Source: Skermanella rosea
Lineage (GTDB): Bacteria > Pseudomonadota > Alphaproteobacteria > Azospirillales > Azospirillaceae
Reading direction: 5' to 3'
Assembly (NCBI RefSeq): GCF_016806835.2
Contig: NZ_CP086111.1
Location: forward strand, 6,007,471 to 6,071,470
Length of the DNA: 64,000 nt
Shown here: positions 36,870 through 46,563 of the stretch, piece after piece
Position numbering within the stretch: the first letter of the stretch is position 1
How the letters are laid out: each line of letters opens with the position of its first letter
The notes under the pieces: model-generated
What the model was told of the DNA's origin: nothing
Databases searched by the model: none
What the model saw: only the letters and a program-made list of their open reading frames with translations
Program-made: the position numbers and the translations under genes

Positions 36870-39473
36870 TCAGGCCGGCTTCGGCAGCGACTGGAACGCC
36901 TTGCGGATGCCGTTGCGCGTATAGGGCTTGGGCAGGAACACCGCGTCCAGCCCCGCTTCCCCCCGGCCGTCCCGGACCGCGCCGCCGTAGCCCGAGGCGA
37001 CGATGACCCGCAGGCCGGGGTCGCCCTCCAGCGCCTCGCGGGCGAGGTCCAGGCCGGACCGCCCCGGCAGGCCGATATCGGTGAACAGCACGTCGATCCC
37101 GCCGTCCCGCAGCTCACGCAGGGCGGCATCGGCGTCCGACACGGCCGTGACGGTGTGTCCCAGCGCCTCCAGCATGTCCGCGGTGGAGGCCTGGATGATC
37201 CCGTCATCCTCCACCAGCAGCACGCGCAGCCCCTGCGGCGGCTCGTCCGTCCGGGCAGCCGTCGGCGGCTGCGCCAGGGGAACCGGGCGCGCGGCCTGCC
37301 GCTGCCGCTGGTTGGCCAGCAGGTGGCGGATCCGGCGCGCCAAGTCCTCCCGCCGGTAGGGCTTGCTCAGGAGCTGCACGCCGGGATCGAGCCGCCCGCC
37401 GTGGACGATGGCGTTCTCGGTGTAGCCGGAGGTGAAGAGGACGGCCAAGTCCGGCAGCGTCTCGCGCGCCTGCCGGGCCAGCTCCGGGCTCCGCAGCGGG
37501 CCGGGCATCACCACGTCGGTGAACAGCAGGTCGACCAGCACGCCGCTGCGGATGACCGCCAGGGCGCTCTGCGCGTCGGCCGCCTGGAGCACCCGGTAGC
37601 CCAGGCCGGTCAGGATCTCCACCGTGGCCGCGCGCACCTGGGGATCGTCCTCGACCACCAGCACGGTCTCGGTGCCGCCCGCCACGGGACCGCCGCGCAG
37701 TTCGGGCGCCGGCTCCTCCGCGGCCTGGCGGGACCGCGGCAGGTAGATCTTCACGGTCGTGCCGTGGCCGACCTCGCTGTAGAGCTTGACGTGGCCGCCG
37801 GACTGCTTGACGAAACCGTGGACCATGGCCAGGCCCATCCCGGTTCCCTTGCCTTCCGGCTTGGTCGTGAAGAAGGGCTCGAACGCCCGTTCCATCAGCT
37901 CCGGGGGCATGCCGCAGCCGGTGTCCGACACCGCCAGCATGACGTACTGGCCCGCCGTGACCTCCGGATGCTGGAGCGCGTAGAGGTCGTCCAGCATCGC
38001 GTTCCCGGCTTCCAGCGTCAGCCGCCCGGTGCCGTCCATCGCGTCGCGGGCGTTGATCGCCAGGTTCAGGATCACGTTCTCGACCTGGTTGGGATCGGCC
38101 AGCATGCTCCACAGCCCGCCGGCGATCACCGTCTCCACCTCGATCCCGTCGCCCAGCGCCCGGCGCAGCAGGTCGTCCATGCCACGCAGCAGGCGGCCCA
38201 GGCTGACCGGACGCGGCTCCAGCGGCTGCCGACGGGCGAAGGCGAGCAGCTGGGACGCCAGCCGGGCGCCGCGCTGGACGGCGCCCATCGCCGAATCCAG
38301 CCGGCGCGCGGTGGCGGCGGGATCGCCCGCGAACTCGTGCTGCAGCAGGTCCAGGTTGCTGCCGATCACCTGGAGCAGGTTGTTGAAATCATGCGCCACG
38401 CCGCCGGTCAGCTTGCCGATCGCCTCCAGCCGCTGGGCCTGGCGAAGCGCCGCCTCGGCCTGGACGCGCTCGGCCTCGCTCTTCTCCAGCGCCGCGGTGC
38501 GCTCCCGCACCAGCGCCTCCAGGTCGGTCTGGTACCGCATCAGCTCGTCCCGGGCCCGCTTGCGGTCGGTCACGTCGTGGCCCTGGACGAAGATGGCCGA
38601 AACGGAGCCGTCCGGCTTCAGGACCGGCTGGTAGACGAAATCCACGAACAGCTCGGTGGCCGTTGCATCGGGGTCCGGTTGGACCAGCAGGCGCATGTCG
38701 CGACCGACATACGCCTGGCCGGTCGCATGGACATGGTCCAGCAACTCGTAGAAACCCTGGCCCTCCACGTCCGGCAGCGCCTCGCGCACCGGCTTGCCGA
38801 GGATGTCGCGGCGGCCGACCAGCCTGTAATAGGCGTCGTTGGCGAGGTCGAACACATGGTCCGGACCGCTGATGACCGCGATGAAGCCGGGCGCCTGGGT
38901 GAACAGCCTGTGCAGCCGCTCGAGCTCGGCGTCCAGGGTCAGGTTGGTTTTCTGGACCGCCTGGGCGCGGCGCAGCAGATCGCTTTCCAACTGCTCGCGC
39001 GGTCCCTGCGGCATGTCGCCGCCGCCCAGGGCGACCGCCTCCTTCAGGCGATGCAGTTCGGTGACGTCCACCGTGTGCTGCAGGATCAGGCCCACGCCGC
39101 CCAGGTGGTTGAGCAGCGGCGTGTGGGTGGCGCTCCAGAAACGCTCCTCCATCACGGTCCCCTCGGGCGTCGTCCGGGCGATGGCGTAGGGGATGACGGC
39201 GATCGCGTCCACCTGCCGCGTCCGCAGCACCCGATCGAACGAGGCCCGGAGCTGCGCCTCGTTGTCGCCTCCGGGGAAGGCGTCGAACATGTTGCGTCCG
39301 ACGATCTGCTCGCGGGTGCGCCCGGTGACGTTCAGATAGGCGCCGTTGCAGCCGAGGATGGTGAGGTTGCGGTCAAGCAGGACATAGGGATTGGGGGAAG
39401 CGTCGAACAGCGACCTGTAGACGGCCGGGTCGGACAGGTCCAAGGTCGGCACTATCGAAGCTCCATTATTCAA
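36870..39473 (-). CDS. Hybrid sensor histidine kinase with two PAS and two receiver domains
   Basis: 867 aa, no transmembrane segment, so a cytosolic sensor. Domain order: PAS 1 (about 17-140), a short coiled linker, PAS 2 (about 190-315), a coiled coil, and HisKA with GKLTGGVAHDFNNLL. Next comes HATPase_c (NAMLDD..., DTGCGMPPELMERAFEPFF, GTGMGLAMVHGFVKQSGG), then receiver 1 with phospho-acceptor Asp in LLFTDVVMPG and receiver 2 with LFTDIGLPG, both followed by a conserved Lys (LSKPY, LPKPY). Tandem C-terminal receivers suggest an intramolecular phosphorelay or sink. The signal may be redox or a small ligand through PAS. The ABC exporter gene follows 8 bases downstream and may be co-expressed. 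Confidence 0.92.
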   Translation of the reverse strand: MNNGASIVPTLDLSDPAVYRSLFDASPNPYVLLDRNLTILGCNGAYLNVTGRTREQIVGRNMFDAFPGGDNEAQLRASFDRVLRTRQVDAIAVIPYAIARTTPEGTVMEERFWSATHTPLLNHLGGVGLILQHTVDVTELHRLKEAVALGGGDMPQGPREQLESDLLRRAQAVQKTNLTLDAELERLHRLFTQAPGFIAVISGPDHVFDLANDAYYRLVGRRDILGKPVREALPDVEGQGFYELLDHVHATGQAYVGRDMRLLVQPDPDATATELFVDFVYQPVLKPDGSVSAIFVQGHDVTDRKRARDELMRYQTDLEALVRERTAALEKSEAERVQAEAALRQAQRLEAIGKLTGGVAHDFNNLLQVIGSNLDLLQHEFAGDPAATARRLDSAMGAVQRGARLASQLLAFARRQPLEPRPVSLGRLLRGMDDLLRRALGDGIEVETVIAGGLWSMLADPNQVENVILNLAINARDAMDGTGRLTLEAGNAMLDDLYALQHPEVTAGQYVMLAVSDTGCGMPPELMERAFEPFFTTKPEGKGTGMGLAMVHGFVKQSGGHVKLYSEVGHGTTVKIYLPRSRQAAEEPAPELRGGPVAGGTETVLVVEDDPQVRAATVEILTGLGYRVLQAADAQSALAVIRSGVLVDLLFTDVVMPGPLRSPELARQARETLPDLAVLFTSGYTENAIVHGGRLDPGVQLLSKPYRREDLARRIRHLLANQRQRQAARPVPLAQPPTAARTDEPPQGLRVLLVEDDGIIQASTADMLEALGHTVTAVSDADAALRELRDGGIDVLFTDIGLPGRSGLDLAREALEGDPGLRVIVASGYGGAVRDGRGEAGLDAVFLPKPYTRNGIRKAFQSLPKPA

Positions 39474-39687
39474 TCACCGGTATAAATAGCGATGGTGCGC
39501 TTTTCAGGGATGGCGCCAAAACCTAGCTCGTTATGCCGAGATTGCAACCTCAACCAATTGGCTGAGAACGATGGTGCCGAGGCGTGGCGGGTGCCGGGTT
39601 ACTATTCCATTACTCATATGAAGGCCGCCTATCGAGACACTCTGGAATGTTTTTTATACTTTATCGGGTGGTATTCTCGCGGGAGGG

Positions 39688-39936
39688 ATGATGGACCAGG
39701 AAGCAAAGGATCTTCTGACGGCTTTGCTCGGCAGGCTCGTGGACATCGAAAGCCAAGTAGATGAACTGCGCCGCGAGGCGGCCGAAATCAAGGCCGGCAT
39801 CGCCCGGTGGGAACGCGACGGGAGCGTAATCAGGGAGACTTTGGAAACGACCAACCAGCAATTGCTCGGCAGGATCGAGCAATTGTCTTATCACTACGAG
39901 CGGCTGGTCGGTGTCCGGCCGCTCGCGGCGGAATGA
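39688..39936 (+). CDS. Small coiled-coil protein (82 aa)
   Basis: 82 aa, almost wholly heptad-like: LLTALLGRLVDIESQVDELR and the following region to LLGRIEQLSYHYERL predict a continuous coiled coil. There is no membrane segment or recognised domain. Two adjacent ATGs follow a good GGGAGGG ribosome-binding site. Codon bias is normal for the window, so it is probably a real gene. A role as an adaptor or oligomerisation factor would be speculation. Confidence 0.6.
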   Translation: MMDQEAKDLLTALLGRLVDIESQVDELRREAAEIKAGIARWERDGSVIRETLETTNQQLLGRIEQLSYHYERLVGVRPLAAE

Positions 39937-39959
39937 TGTCGATCGTCGCACAAGTTGTT

Positions 39960-40059
39960 GCGTAGGTCGGCCTTCGCCCGGAGGGCGAACGCCGACACCG
40001 TGCGCCGACGCTCATCCATGATGTCGGCGTCGTCCCTTCGGGCCGAGGCCGACCTACGC
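39960..40059. repeat. 100-bp palindromic repeat with GTAGGTCGG termini
   Basis: The outer 14 bases GCGTAGGTCGGCCT (39960-39973) and AGGCCGACCTACGC (40046-40059) are perfect inverted repeats. The similarity continues inward: the first 41 bases and the reverse complement of the last 41 agree at most positions. The right terminus overlaps the last codons and stop codon of pcp. The element shares its GTAGGTCGG ends with the repeat at 63284-63364. Confidence 0.85.
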
Positions 40060-40671
40060 GATGCCAGCCTTCAACATTACCCTTACCTCATCCAGCAGGA
40101 TGACCGCCGCCCGCTCCTGGGCGTCGAGGTCCATCCCGGTCCGGTCCGTCTCGCCGGCCACCTGCCCGGGCAGCGGCGGCAGATGGACGAAGCCCATCGG
40201 CATCGCCGATCCACGCCGCTCGATGCCGTGCCTGACGCCGTAGAACAGGTGGTTGCAGACATAGCCGCCCGCGTGCCCGCTCTCCATCGCCGGAATGCCG
40301 GCCGCCTCCAGCGCCGCGATCATCGAGTCCACCGGCAGGGTCGACCAGTACCCCACCGGCCCGTCCTCCGCGATGCGCAGGCCGTTCCGGACCACGCCCG
40401 CATTGTCCGACGCCGCCGCCTCGTCCAGGTTGAGCGCCACCCGCTCCAGCCGGATGCGGTCGGTGCAGCGGGCAAGGCCGAAGGCGATGGCGGCGTCCGG
40501 CCGGTGCCGCTCCAGCAGGGCTTCGAACCGGGCGACACTGGTGCCGTACTCGACCGGCAGCACGGCGGCCACGACGCCGTCCATGCCGGAAAGCCGGTCC
40601 ATCAGCAGGGCGGAGGGGTTCAGGTCATTGGGGCCGAACCGCTCGAAGCCGGTCACCAGGATGCGGGTCAT
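40054..40671 (-). CDS. pcp: Pyroglutamyl-peptidase I
   Basis: 205-aa cysteine peptidase that removes N-terminal pyroglutamate from peptides. The catalytic triad is Glu76 (LERVALN), Cys139 (GGYVCNHLFYG) and His163 (GFVHLPPLPGQ). TGFERFGPNDLNPS near the N-terminus is the family fingerprint. The final codons (Gly-Ile-Ala-stop) lie inside the palindromic repeat, so the C-terminus may have been reset by the insertion. It lies 18 bases downstream of trpS on the same strand. Confidence 0.94.
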   Translation of the reverse strand: MTRILVTGFERFGPNDLNPSALLMDRLSGMDGVVAAVLPVEYGTSVARFEALLERHRPDAAIAFGLARCTDRIRLERVALNLDEAAASDNAGVVRNGLRIAEDGPVGYWSTLPVDSMIAALEAAGIPAMESGHAGGYVCNHLFYGVRHGIERRGSAMPMGFVHLPPLPGQVAGETDRTGMDLDAQERAAVILLDEVRVMLKAGIA

Positions 40672-40689
40672 GACGCTCTGTGGCTGTGA

Positions 40690-41688
40690 TCAGGGGCGCA
40701 GCAGGCCGATGATATCCTTGATGTCCGCCAGGTTGGCCGACGCGATCGCGTTCGCCTTGTCGGCACCCCGGCGCAGGATGCGGTCGATCTCGCCGACGTC
40801 CGCCATCAGCCGGTTCATCTCCGTGCTGATCGGCGCCAGCTTGTCCACCGCCAGGTCCACCAGCGCGCCCTTGAAGCCGCTGAACTGCTGCCCGGCGAAC
40901 CGGTCCAGGGTATCCTGGCGCGAGGTGCCGGCCAGGGCCGAATAGATCGTCACCAGGTTGTCCGCCTCGGCCCGCTTCTCCAGGTCCTCGACGCTCTCCG
41001 GCAGGGGGTCCGGATCGGTCTTGGCCTTGCGCACCTTCAGCGCGATGGTGTCGGCGTCGTCGGTCAGGTTGATGCGCGAATAGTCGGACTCGTCCGACTT
41101 GCTCATCTTCTTGGTGCCGTCGCGCAGCGACATGACCCGGGTCGCCTCGCCGAGGATCTGCGGCTCGGGCAGCGGGAAGAAGTCCTTGTCGTAATGGCGG
41201 TTGAAGGCGCCGGCGATGTCGCGCGCCAGCTCCAGGTGCTGCTTCTGGTCCTCGCCGACCGGCACGTGGGTCGCCTTGTAGACCAGGATGTCCGCCGCCA
41301 TCAGCACGGGATAGGCGTAGAGGCCCAGCGCCGCGTTCTCCCGGTGCTTGCCGGCCTTCTCCTTGAACTGGGTCATCCGGTTCAGCCAGCCCATCGGGGT
41401 ATGGCACGACAGGATCCAGGACAGCTCGGAATGGGCCGCGACCGCCGCCTGGTTGAAGATGATGCAGCGTTCCGGATCGATGCCGGCGGCGATGTAGGCG
41501 GCCGTGACCTCCCGCGTGTTGCCCAGCAGCACGGCGGGGTCCTGCGGCAGCGTCAAGGCATGCAGGTCGACGATGCAGAAGATGCTCTCGAACTGGTCCT
41601 GCAAGGAGACCCAGTTGCGCAGCGCGCCCAGGTAATTGCCCAGATGCAATTGGCGGGTCGGCTGCATGCCCGAGAAGATGCGGTTCAC
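40690..41688 (-). CDS. trpS: Tryptophanyl-tRNA synthetase
   Basis: 332-aa class I synthetase charging tRNA-Trp. It begins [20 protein letters not shown], where LHLGN is the HIGH-type signature. The KMSKS loop is [16 protein letters not shown]. Length and landmarks ([28 protein letters not shown]) are normal. Downstream of murJ on the same strand, an order common in alphaproteobacteria. Confidence 0.98.
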   Translation of the reverse strand: MNRIFSGMQPTRQLHLGNYLGALRNWVSLQDQFESIFCIVDLHALTLPQDPAVLLGNTREVTAAYIAAGIDPERCIIFNQAAVAAHSELSWILSCHTPMGWLNRMTQFKEKAGKHRENAALGLYAYPVLMAADILVYKATHVPVGEDQKQHLELARDIAGAFNRHYDKDFFPLPEPQILGEATRVMSLRDGTKKMSKSDESDYSRINLTDDADTIALKVRKAKTDPDPLPESVEDLEKRAEADNLVTIYSALAGTSRQDTLDRFAGQQFSGFKGALVDLAVDKLAPISTEMNRLMADVGEIDRILRRGADKANAIASANLADIKDIIGLLRP

Positions 41689-41763
41689 TGGTCGTCTCCA
41701 CTACCCTGAAAGCTCAAGCCCCGTGCTGGGCGCCGGCTGTTATCTCCCCTGGGGCCGGGCCGG

Positions 41764-43329
41764 TCAAGCCGCGCCGGACCCGTCGGGAGCCCGCTTCAGC
41801 AGAATGCCGATCTCGCCCAGCCGCATGCCGCCGATGCCGTGGGCGACCGCGAAATAGACCGCGGCGCCGACGCCGACCAGCGCCGCCAGCGCGGTCGCCC
41901 GGACGACCGACGGCCCGGCCAGCCACGGCTCCAGCGCCCAGGCCGCGCCGACCAGCGCGGCGCCCATGGACAGGCCGGCGAAGAGCAGGCGCGGTGCCCG
42001 GCCGCGCAGGCGGGCGTCGATGTCGAACTGACCCCGGCGGTGCAGCATCCAGCCCAGCAGGCCCGCGTTCAGCCAGGCCGTCGCCCCGGTGGCGAGCGCG
42101 ATGCCGACATGGCCCAGGACGCCGATCAGCGCCAGCCCCAGCGCCGCGTTGGCGACGGCCACGACGATCGCGGCCCGGACCGGCGCCGAGGTGTCGTGCC
42201 GGGCGAAGAAGGCGGCGTTCAGCACCTTCACGATCACATAGGCCGGGATGCCGATGGCGTAGGCCGCCAGCGCCCAGGCGGTCGCCGCGGTCTCCTCCGG
42301 GCCGAAGGCGCCGCGTTCGAACAGGACATGGATGATCGGATGCGCCACGGCCACCAGGGCGATCGCCGCCGGCAGCCCCAGCGCCAGAGAGAATTCCAGC
42401 GCCCGGCTCAGGAAGTGCCGGACCGCGTCGTGGTCGCGGGCCGCCACGTGGCGCGACAGCACCGGCAGCAGCGCCGTCCCGATCGCGATGCCGATGACGC
42501 CCAGCGGCAGCTGGTTCAGCCGGTCGGCGTAATAGAGGAACGATACCGCCCCGGAGGGGAGCAGCGACGCCAGCACGATATCCACGAACAGGTTGATCTG
42601 CATGACCCCGGTGCCGATCGCGCCCGGCGCCATCAGCACGAACAGGCGCCTGACCCGCGGCGTCAGGCGCGGCCGGGGCAGGCGCAGGCTGACGCCGGCG
42701 GCACGGCAGGACGCCGCGAGCCAAAGGAGCTGCACCACGCCGGCCAGCGTCACCGCCTGCGACATGGCGTATCCCGCCGACACGCCGGTCCCGCGCGCCA
42801 GCAGCAGTGCCGCGATCAGGGTCAGGTTGAAGGCGATCGGCGCCGCGGCGAACGGCCCGAAACGCTCCAGCGAGTTCAGCACCCCGCCCAGCAGGGCCAC
42901 CAGCGAGACCAGCAGCAGGTACGGGAACGTCATGCGGGCATAGTCGACCGCCAGCGCGAACTTGGCCGGCTCGTCCGCGAATCCCGGCGCCAGCCCGTGC
43001 ATCAGCCAGGGCATCAGCGCCACCATGACGAGCACGAAGGGCAGCAGCACCGTCAGCATGACGGCCAGCGCCTCCTCCGCGAAGGCCTGCGCCGCCGCTT
43101 GGCCCCTGCGCTCCAGCTCGGCCGAGAAGATCGGCACGAAGGAGACGGAGAAGGCGCCCTCCGCGAACAGGCGGCGGAAGAAGTTGGGCAGCTTCAAGGC
43201 GACGAAGAAGGCGTCGGCGACCGGCCCGGCCCCCAGCACGGCGGCGGTCAGGATGTCGCGGGCGAACCCCGCCACCCGGCTGAGCATGGTCAATCCGCCG
43301 ACGGTGGCGATGGCGCGCGCGAAACTCAT
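41764..43329 (-). CDS. murJ: Lipid II flippase MurJ
   Basis: 521-aa polytopic membrane protein of the MOP exporter superfamily, with about 14 helices, that flips lipid II across the inner membrane for peptidoglycan synthesis. The N-terminal signature TVGGLTMLSRVAGFARDILT and KLPNFFRRLFAEGAFSVSFV is diagnostic and includes the essential arginines. It lies upstream of trpS with a 75-base gap. Confidence 0.97.
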   Translation of the reverse strand: MSFARAIATVGGLTMLSRVAGFARDILTAAVLGAGPVADAFFVALKLPNFFRRLFAEGAFSVSFVPIFSAELERRGQAAAQAFAEEALAVMLTVLLPFVLVMVALMPWLMHGLAPGFADEPAKFALAVDYARMTFPYLLLVSLVALLGGVLNSLERFGPFAAAPIAFNLTLIAALLLARGTGVSAGYAMSQAVTLAGVVQLLWLAASCRAAGVSLRLPRPRLTPRVRRLFVLMAPGAIGTGVMQINLFVDIVLASLLPSGAVSFLYYADRLNQLPLGVIGIAIGTALLPVLSRHVAARDHDAVRHFLSRALEFSLALGLPAAIALVAVAHPIIHVLFERGAFGPEETAATAWALAAYAIGIPAYVIVKVLNAAFFARHDTSAPVRAAIVVAVANAALGLALIGVLGHVGIALATGATAWLNAGLLGWMLHRRGQFDIDARLRGRAPRLLFAGLSMGAALVGAAWALEPWLAGPSVVRATALAALVGVGAAVYFAVAHGIGGMRLGEIGILLKRAPDGSGAA

Positions 43330-43375
43330 GATGGGGAGGATCTAGCCGAGATGCAGGCCGCTGGGAAGGGCGCCG

Positions 43376-45547
43376 TCATCGCCCCGGATCGAACTCCGGC
43401 TCCACCCAGCACCAGGCTTCGTAGCCGATTTCCGACCAGGCCGATTCCGGAACCGGCATTCCCGGCAGCAGCGGCCGGCCGACCGGCTCGTACGCGACCC
43501 GGACCCGGATCGAGGAGCGGTCCCGGGTCAGGTGCAGCGGCAGCAGGAACTCGTCCTCGGCCAGCCGGCGGCCGGCGGTCACCACCACGGGGGCCGGCGG
43601 GTCCAGCTCGCCCGGCGGGAAGCTGTGGTAGACCGTGTCCGACCCGGCGAGGTACCAGGTGCCGGCCGGCTCCCAGACCGGCTCGGCGTCGGCGCCGTCG
43701 GCCACGAAGACCGCGGCGCGCTGGTCGGGCATGCCGTAGTCCAGCGTTCGGCGGAGCATCACCCCCCGATTGTCCGGCCGGATGCCCAGCGTGAACTCCG
43801 ACGCACCCGTCGTGTAGCGGACCGTTCGGGTCTCCTGCCCCGGATCGGGAACCCCCATGCGGCGCGTGGTCAGCGCGCGGGGCGCCGTGGCGTCGGGCGA
43901 GCGGTAGCCGTGGGCCCGCTCGGACGCCGCGTCGCCGATCTCCAGCGCGTCGGTCCGGGCCAGCGAGGCGGCGGGCAGCCCGTACCAGTAGGTCACGGTC
44001 CGGTAGCGCTCGGCCATGTCGTTGGTCCCGCCATGCTCCAACTGGATGCGGGCGTTGCGGCCGAACGGGAACAGGTCGGCCAGCAGGAACCGATAGGCGG
44101 AATGGACCAGGTCGGCCGGCGCCTTGGCCTCGGCGGGCGTCGGGGCGCCTATGGGATGGCCGGCGAAGGGCAGCGTCATGGTCCGCCCACCCCAGTAATC
44201 GCCGCCGCCGCCCCACTCCTCCGTGCCGGTCCCATGGCCCTGCGGGTTCTTCGCGTCGTCGAAGAAGAAGCGCGGGTCACCCTCCAGGGTTCCCAACTCC
44301 GCCCGGTCGGTGAAGGTGAACGAGGTGCCGACGAACGAGCCCGACCAGTCCCGGCTGCCCTCGATCCCGCGCGTGTCCAGCAGCACATGGTCCCGGCCCG
44401 GCTCGCCGCCGCCATGGTCCCGGTACGTGGCGTGGAAATACCCCACCGCCGACGGGCGGTCGCGGAACGGTTCATGGCGCAGTTCCGCCGCCAGGTCCAC
44501 CGGCGCGGCCAAGCCGCCGGGAGGCACCAGCTCCACCACCGCCCCGCGGAAGAACGGCATCGGGAAATAGCAGTCCAGATGGACCCGGTCGCCGTCGTAG
44601 CGGATGCCGACCGGGAACGCCTTGACCAGGTATTCCGCCTCATCGCGGTTGTAGAGCAGTCCGGCCCCGAAGAACAGCGCCAGGGGCGCGTCGACCGACG
44701 GCTCCGCCCTGCCGTCCCAGGTGATCCTCAGCCGGGCATCGGACAGCTCCAGCGCCCGGTCGCGCGGCACGGTCAGCTTCAAGGCTCGGACCATGGCCGG
44801 TCCGTCCAGCCGGAACAGGGTCAGCGGCTTGCCGGGTGAGAGCGCCGCCCGCTCCGAAACAGCGGTCCCCGGCGGCGCGATGTCGGTGCCGGACCGCCCG
44901 ATCAGGTCGAGCACCGCCGCGTCGGGCGGCGTCCGCAGGTCGAACGCACGGGGCCGGGACGTCAGGGGCGTCCCCTCGGCGAAGCGGTGATGGATGTAAT
45001 AGCCGGTGCCGTAGTGAGTCCGCCCATAGGCCAGGCGGAGCGACCGCTCGAACGGGACCGGGACCCAGTTGAGGTCGGCGCCCCGGGTGGTCGACCAGGA
45101 CCAGGCCAGCGGCGGCGGCAGCGCCTCGACCGGCTGGAAGGTGGAGCCGGGGGTCGGCGATTCCGGCCCGGCCGTGCTGGTCTCCCGCACCACATGGTCG
45201 GTGCCGTCCACCTCGTAATGCCATGGGCTGCCGTGCCAGTGGTTCGTCCGCACGAAATACAGGATCCCCGGTCCCAGCACGTCGAGCGTCACGTTGAAGT
45301 CCGGCCGCTCGCCGTACAGGAAGTGCGACGCGTCGGCGGTCCGGTTGCCGCCCTCGCGGTCGAAGGTGGAATTCATGTAGGCCCGGACGCCGATCCGCTG
45401 GTAGGGCCACCGCTCCCACTGCGCGTAGGCGTCCAGCCCGGCCGGCACCGGGGGCGGCCAGTCCGCGGCGGCGGCGCCGTCGTCTGCGGCGGCGGTCGCC
45501 ATCAGGCAGGACATGGCGGCGGCGATCGCGATGCGTCGTTCCATCAT
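43376..45547 (-). CDS. DUF2961 / GH172-family protein, secreted
   Basis: 723 aa. A signal peptide (about 1-24, ending TAAADDGAAA) is followed by a jelly-roll domain with YMNSTFDREGGNRTADAS and the family motif GTGTEEWGGGGDYWGG, where the Glu corresponds to the acidic residue of the DUF2961 GTGTED signature. DUF2961 proteins have been assigned to glycoside hydrolase family 172, whose characterised members act on fructofuranosyl or arabinofuranosyl linkages. A second beta-rich C-terminal domain extends the protein beyond many family members. The first of two ATGs was chosen because GGGAGG lies at good spacing. Confidence 0.82.
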   Translation of the reverse strand: MMERRIAIAAAMSCLMATAAADDGAAAADWPPPVPAGLDAYAQWERWPYQRIGVRAYMNSTFDREGGNRTADASHFLYGERPDFNVTLDVLGPGILYFVRTNHWHGSPWHYEVDGTDHVVRETSTAGPESPTPGSTFQPVEALPPPLAWSWSTTRGADLNWVPVPFERSLRLAYGRTHYGTGYYIHHRFAEGTPLTSRPRAFDLRTPPDAAVLDLIGRSGTDIAPPGTAVSERAALSPGKPLTLFRLDGPAMVRALKLTVPRDRALELSDARLRITWDGRAEPSVDAPLALFFGAGLLYNRDEAEYLVKAFPVGIRYDGDRVHLDCYFPMPFFRGAVVELVPPGGLAAPVDLAAELRHEPFRDRPSAVGYFHATYRDHGGGEPGRDHVLLDTRGIEGSRDWSGSFVGTSFTFTDRAELGTLEGDPRFFFDDAKNPQGHGTGTEEWGGGGDYWGGRTMTLPFAGHPIGAPTPAEAKAPADLVHSAYRFLLADLFPFGRNARIQLEHGGTNDMAERYRTVTYWYGLPAASLARTDALEIGDAASERAHGYRSPDATAPRALTTRRMGVPDPGQETRTVRYTTGASEFTLGIRPDNRGVMLRRTLDYGMPDQRAAVFVADGADAEPVWEPAGTWYLAGSDTVYHSFPPGELDPPAPVVVTAGRRLAEDEFLLPLHLTRDRSSIRVRVAYEPVGRPLLPGMPVPESAWSEIGYEAWCWVEPEFDPGR

Positions 45548-45635
45548 GCGGCATCCTCCCGGGACCCGAAAGCTCTTTGCCGGCCCCGTGCGTAAGGTTA
45601 AGGTACCGGCCCGTCCTCCGGTACCCCCGCCGACC

Positions 45636-46553
45636 ATGCAAGTCTATCTTCCCATTGCAGAAATGTCCGTCAACGGGCTGCTCGTCCTGATCATGGGGGG
45701 AGTCGTCGGTTTCCTGTCCGGCATGTTCGGGGTCGGCGGCGGGTTCCTGATGACCCCGCTGCTGATCTTCATCGGCGTGCCGCCGGCGATCGCGGTCGGG
45801 ACCCAGGCCAACCAACTGGTCGCGGCCAGCGTCTCCGGCGTGCTCGCCCACTGGCGGCGCAAGAACGTCGACGTCAAGATGGGGCTGGTCATGCTGGTCG
45901 GCGGGGCATTCGGCACCGCGCTGGGCGTCTGGATCTTCGGCATCCTCCAGGAACTGGGCCAGATCGACCTGGTGATAGCACTCTCCTACGTGCTGTTCCT
46001 GGGCGTGATCGGCGGGCTGATGCTGATCGAGAGCGTCGGCGCCCTGCTACGCGGCCGCAAGGCCGCCGTCCGGCGCAAGCTGCACAAGCACACCTGGCTT
46101 CACGGGCTGCCGTTCAAGATGCGCTTCCACCGCTCGCGCCTGTTCATCAGCGCGCTGCTGCCCGGCGGCATCGGCTTCGTGGGCGGGCTTCTGGTGGCGA
46201 TCATGGGCATCGGCGGCGGCTTCCTGCTGGTGCCCGCCATGATCTACCTGCTCGGCATGCCGACCGCCATGGTGGCCGGCACCTCGCTGTTCCAGATCAT
46301 CTTCACCACCGCCATCGCCACCTTCCTCCAGGCGGCGGCCAACAACACGGTGGACGTGATGCTGGCGCTGCTGCTCCTGGTCGGCGGCGTGATCGGCGCC
46401 CAGTTCGGCACCAAGGCCAGCGGCTACCTGCGCGGCGAGCAGGCGCGGGCGCTGCTGGCGCTGCTGGTCGTCGCGGTGGCCCTGCGGCTCGCCTTCGACC
46501 TGGTCGTGCCGCCGCCCAATCTCTACTCCATCACGGTCCCGGTGGACCGGTGA
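45636..46553 (+). CDS. TauE/SafE (TSUP) family permease
   Basis: 305-aa inner-membrane protein with about eight helices in two repeats, each opening with the TSUP signature: GFLSGMFGVGGGFLMTPLL and GLLVAIMGIGGGFLLVPAM. TSUP members export sulfite, sulfoacetate or other organic anions. A basic cytoplasmic loop (RKAAVRRKLHKHTW) separates the halves. It is first in a three-gene unit with a TIGR02186 protein (10 bases) and a universal stress protein (1 base). Confidence 0.92.
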   Translation: MQVYLPIAEMSVNGLLVLIMGGVVGFLSGMFGVGGGFLMTPLLIFIGVPPAIAVGTQANQLVAASVSGVLAHWRRKNVDVKMGLVMLVGGAFGTALGVWIFGILQELGQIDLVIALSYVLFLGVIGGLMLIESVGALLRGRKAAVRRKLHKHTWLHGLPFKMRFHRSRLFISALLPGGIGFVGGLLVAIMGIGGGFLLVPAMIYLLGMPTAMVAGTSLFQIIFTTAIATFLQAAANNTVDVMLALLLLVGGVIGAQFGTKASGYLRGEQARALLALLVVAVALRLAFDLVVPPPNLYSITVPVDR

Positions 46554-46563
46554 GGCCGAACCG

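Noticed and set aside
36819-39485. Plus-strand frame of nearly 890 codons opposite the hybrid kinase
   Set aside because: Antisense to a gene with clear PAS, kinase and receiver motifs; composition typical of a shadow frame.
39492-39764. 90-codon frame upstream of the coiled-coil gene
   Set aside because: It spans AT-rich leader sequence, overlaps the real gene in another frame and has poor codon bias.
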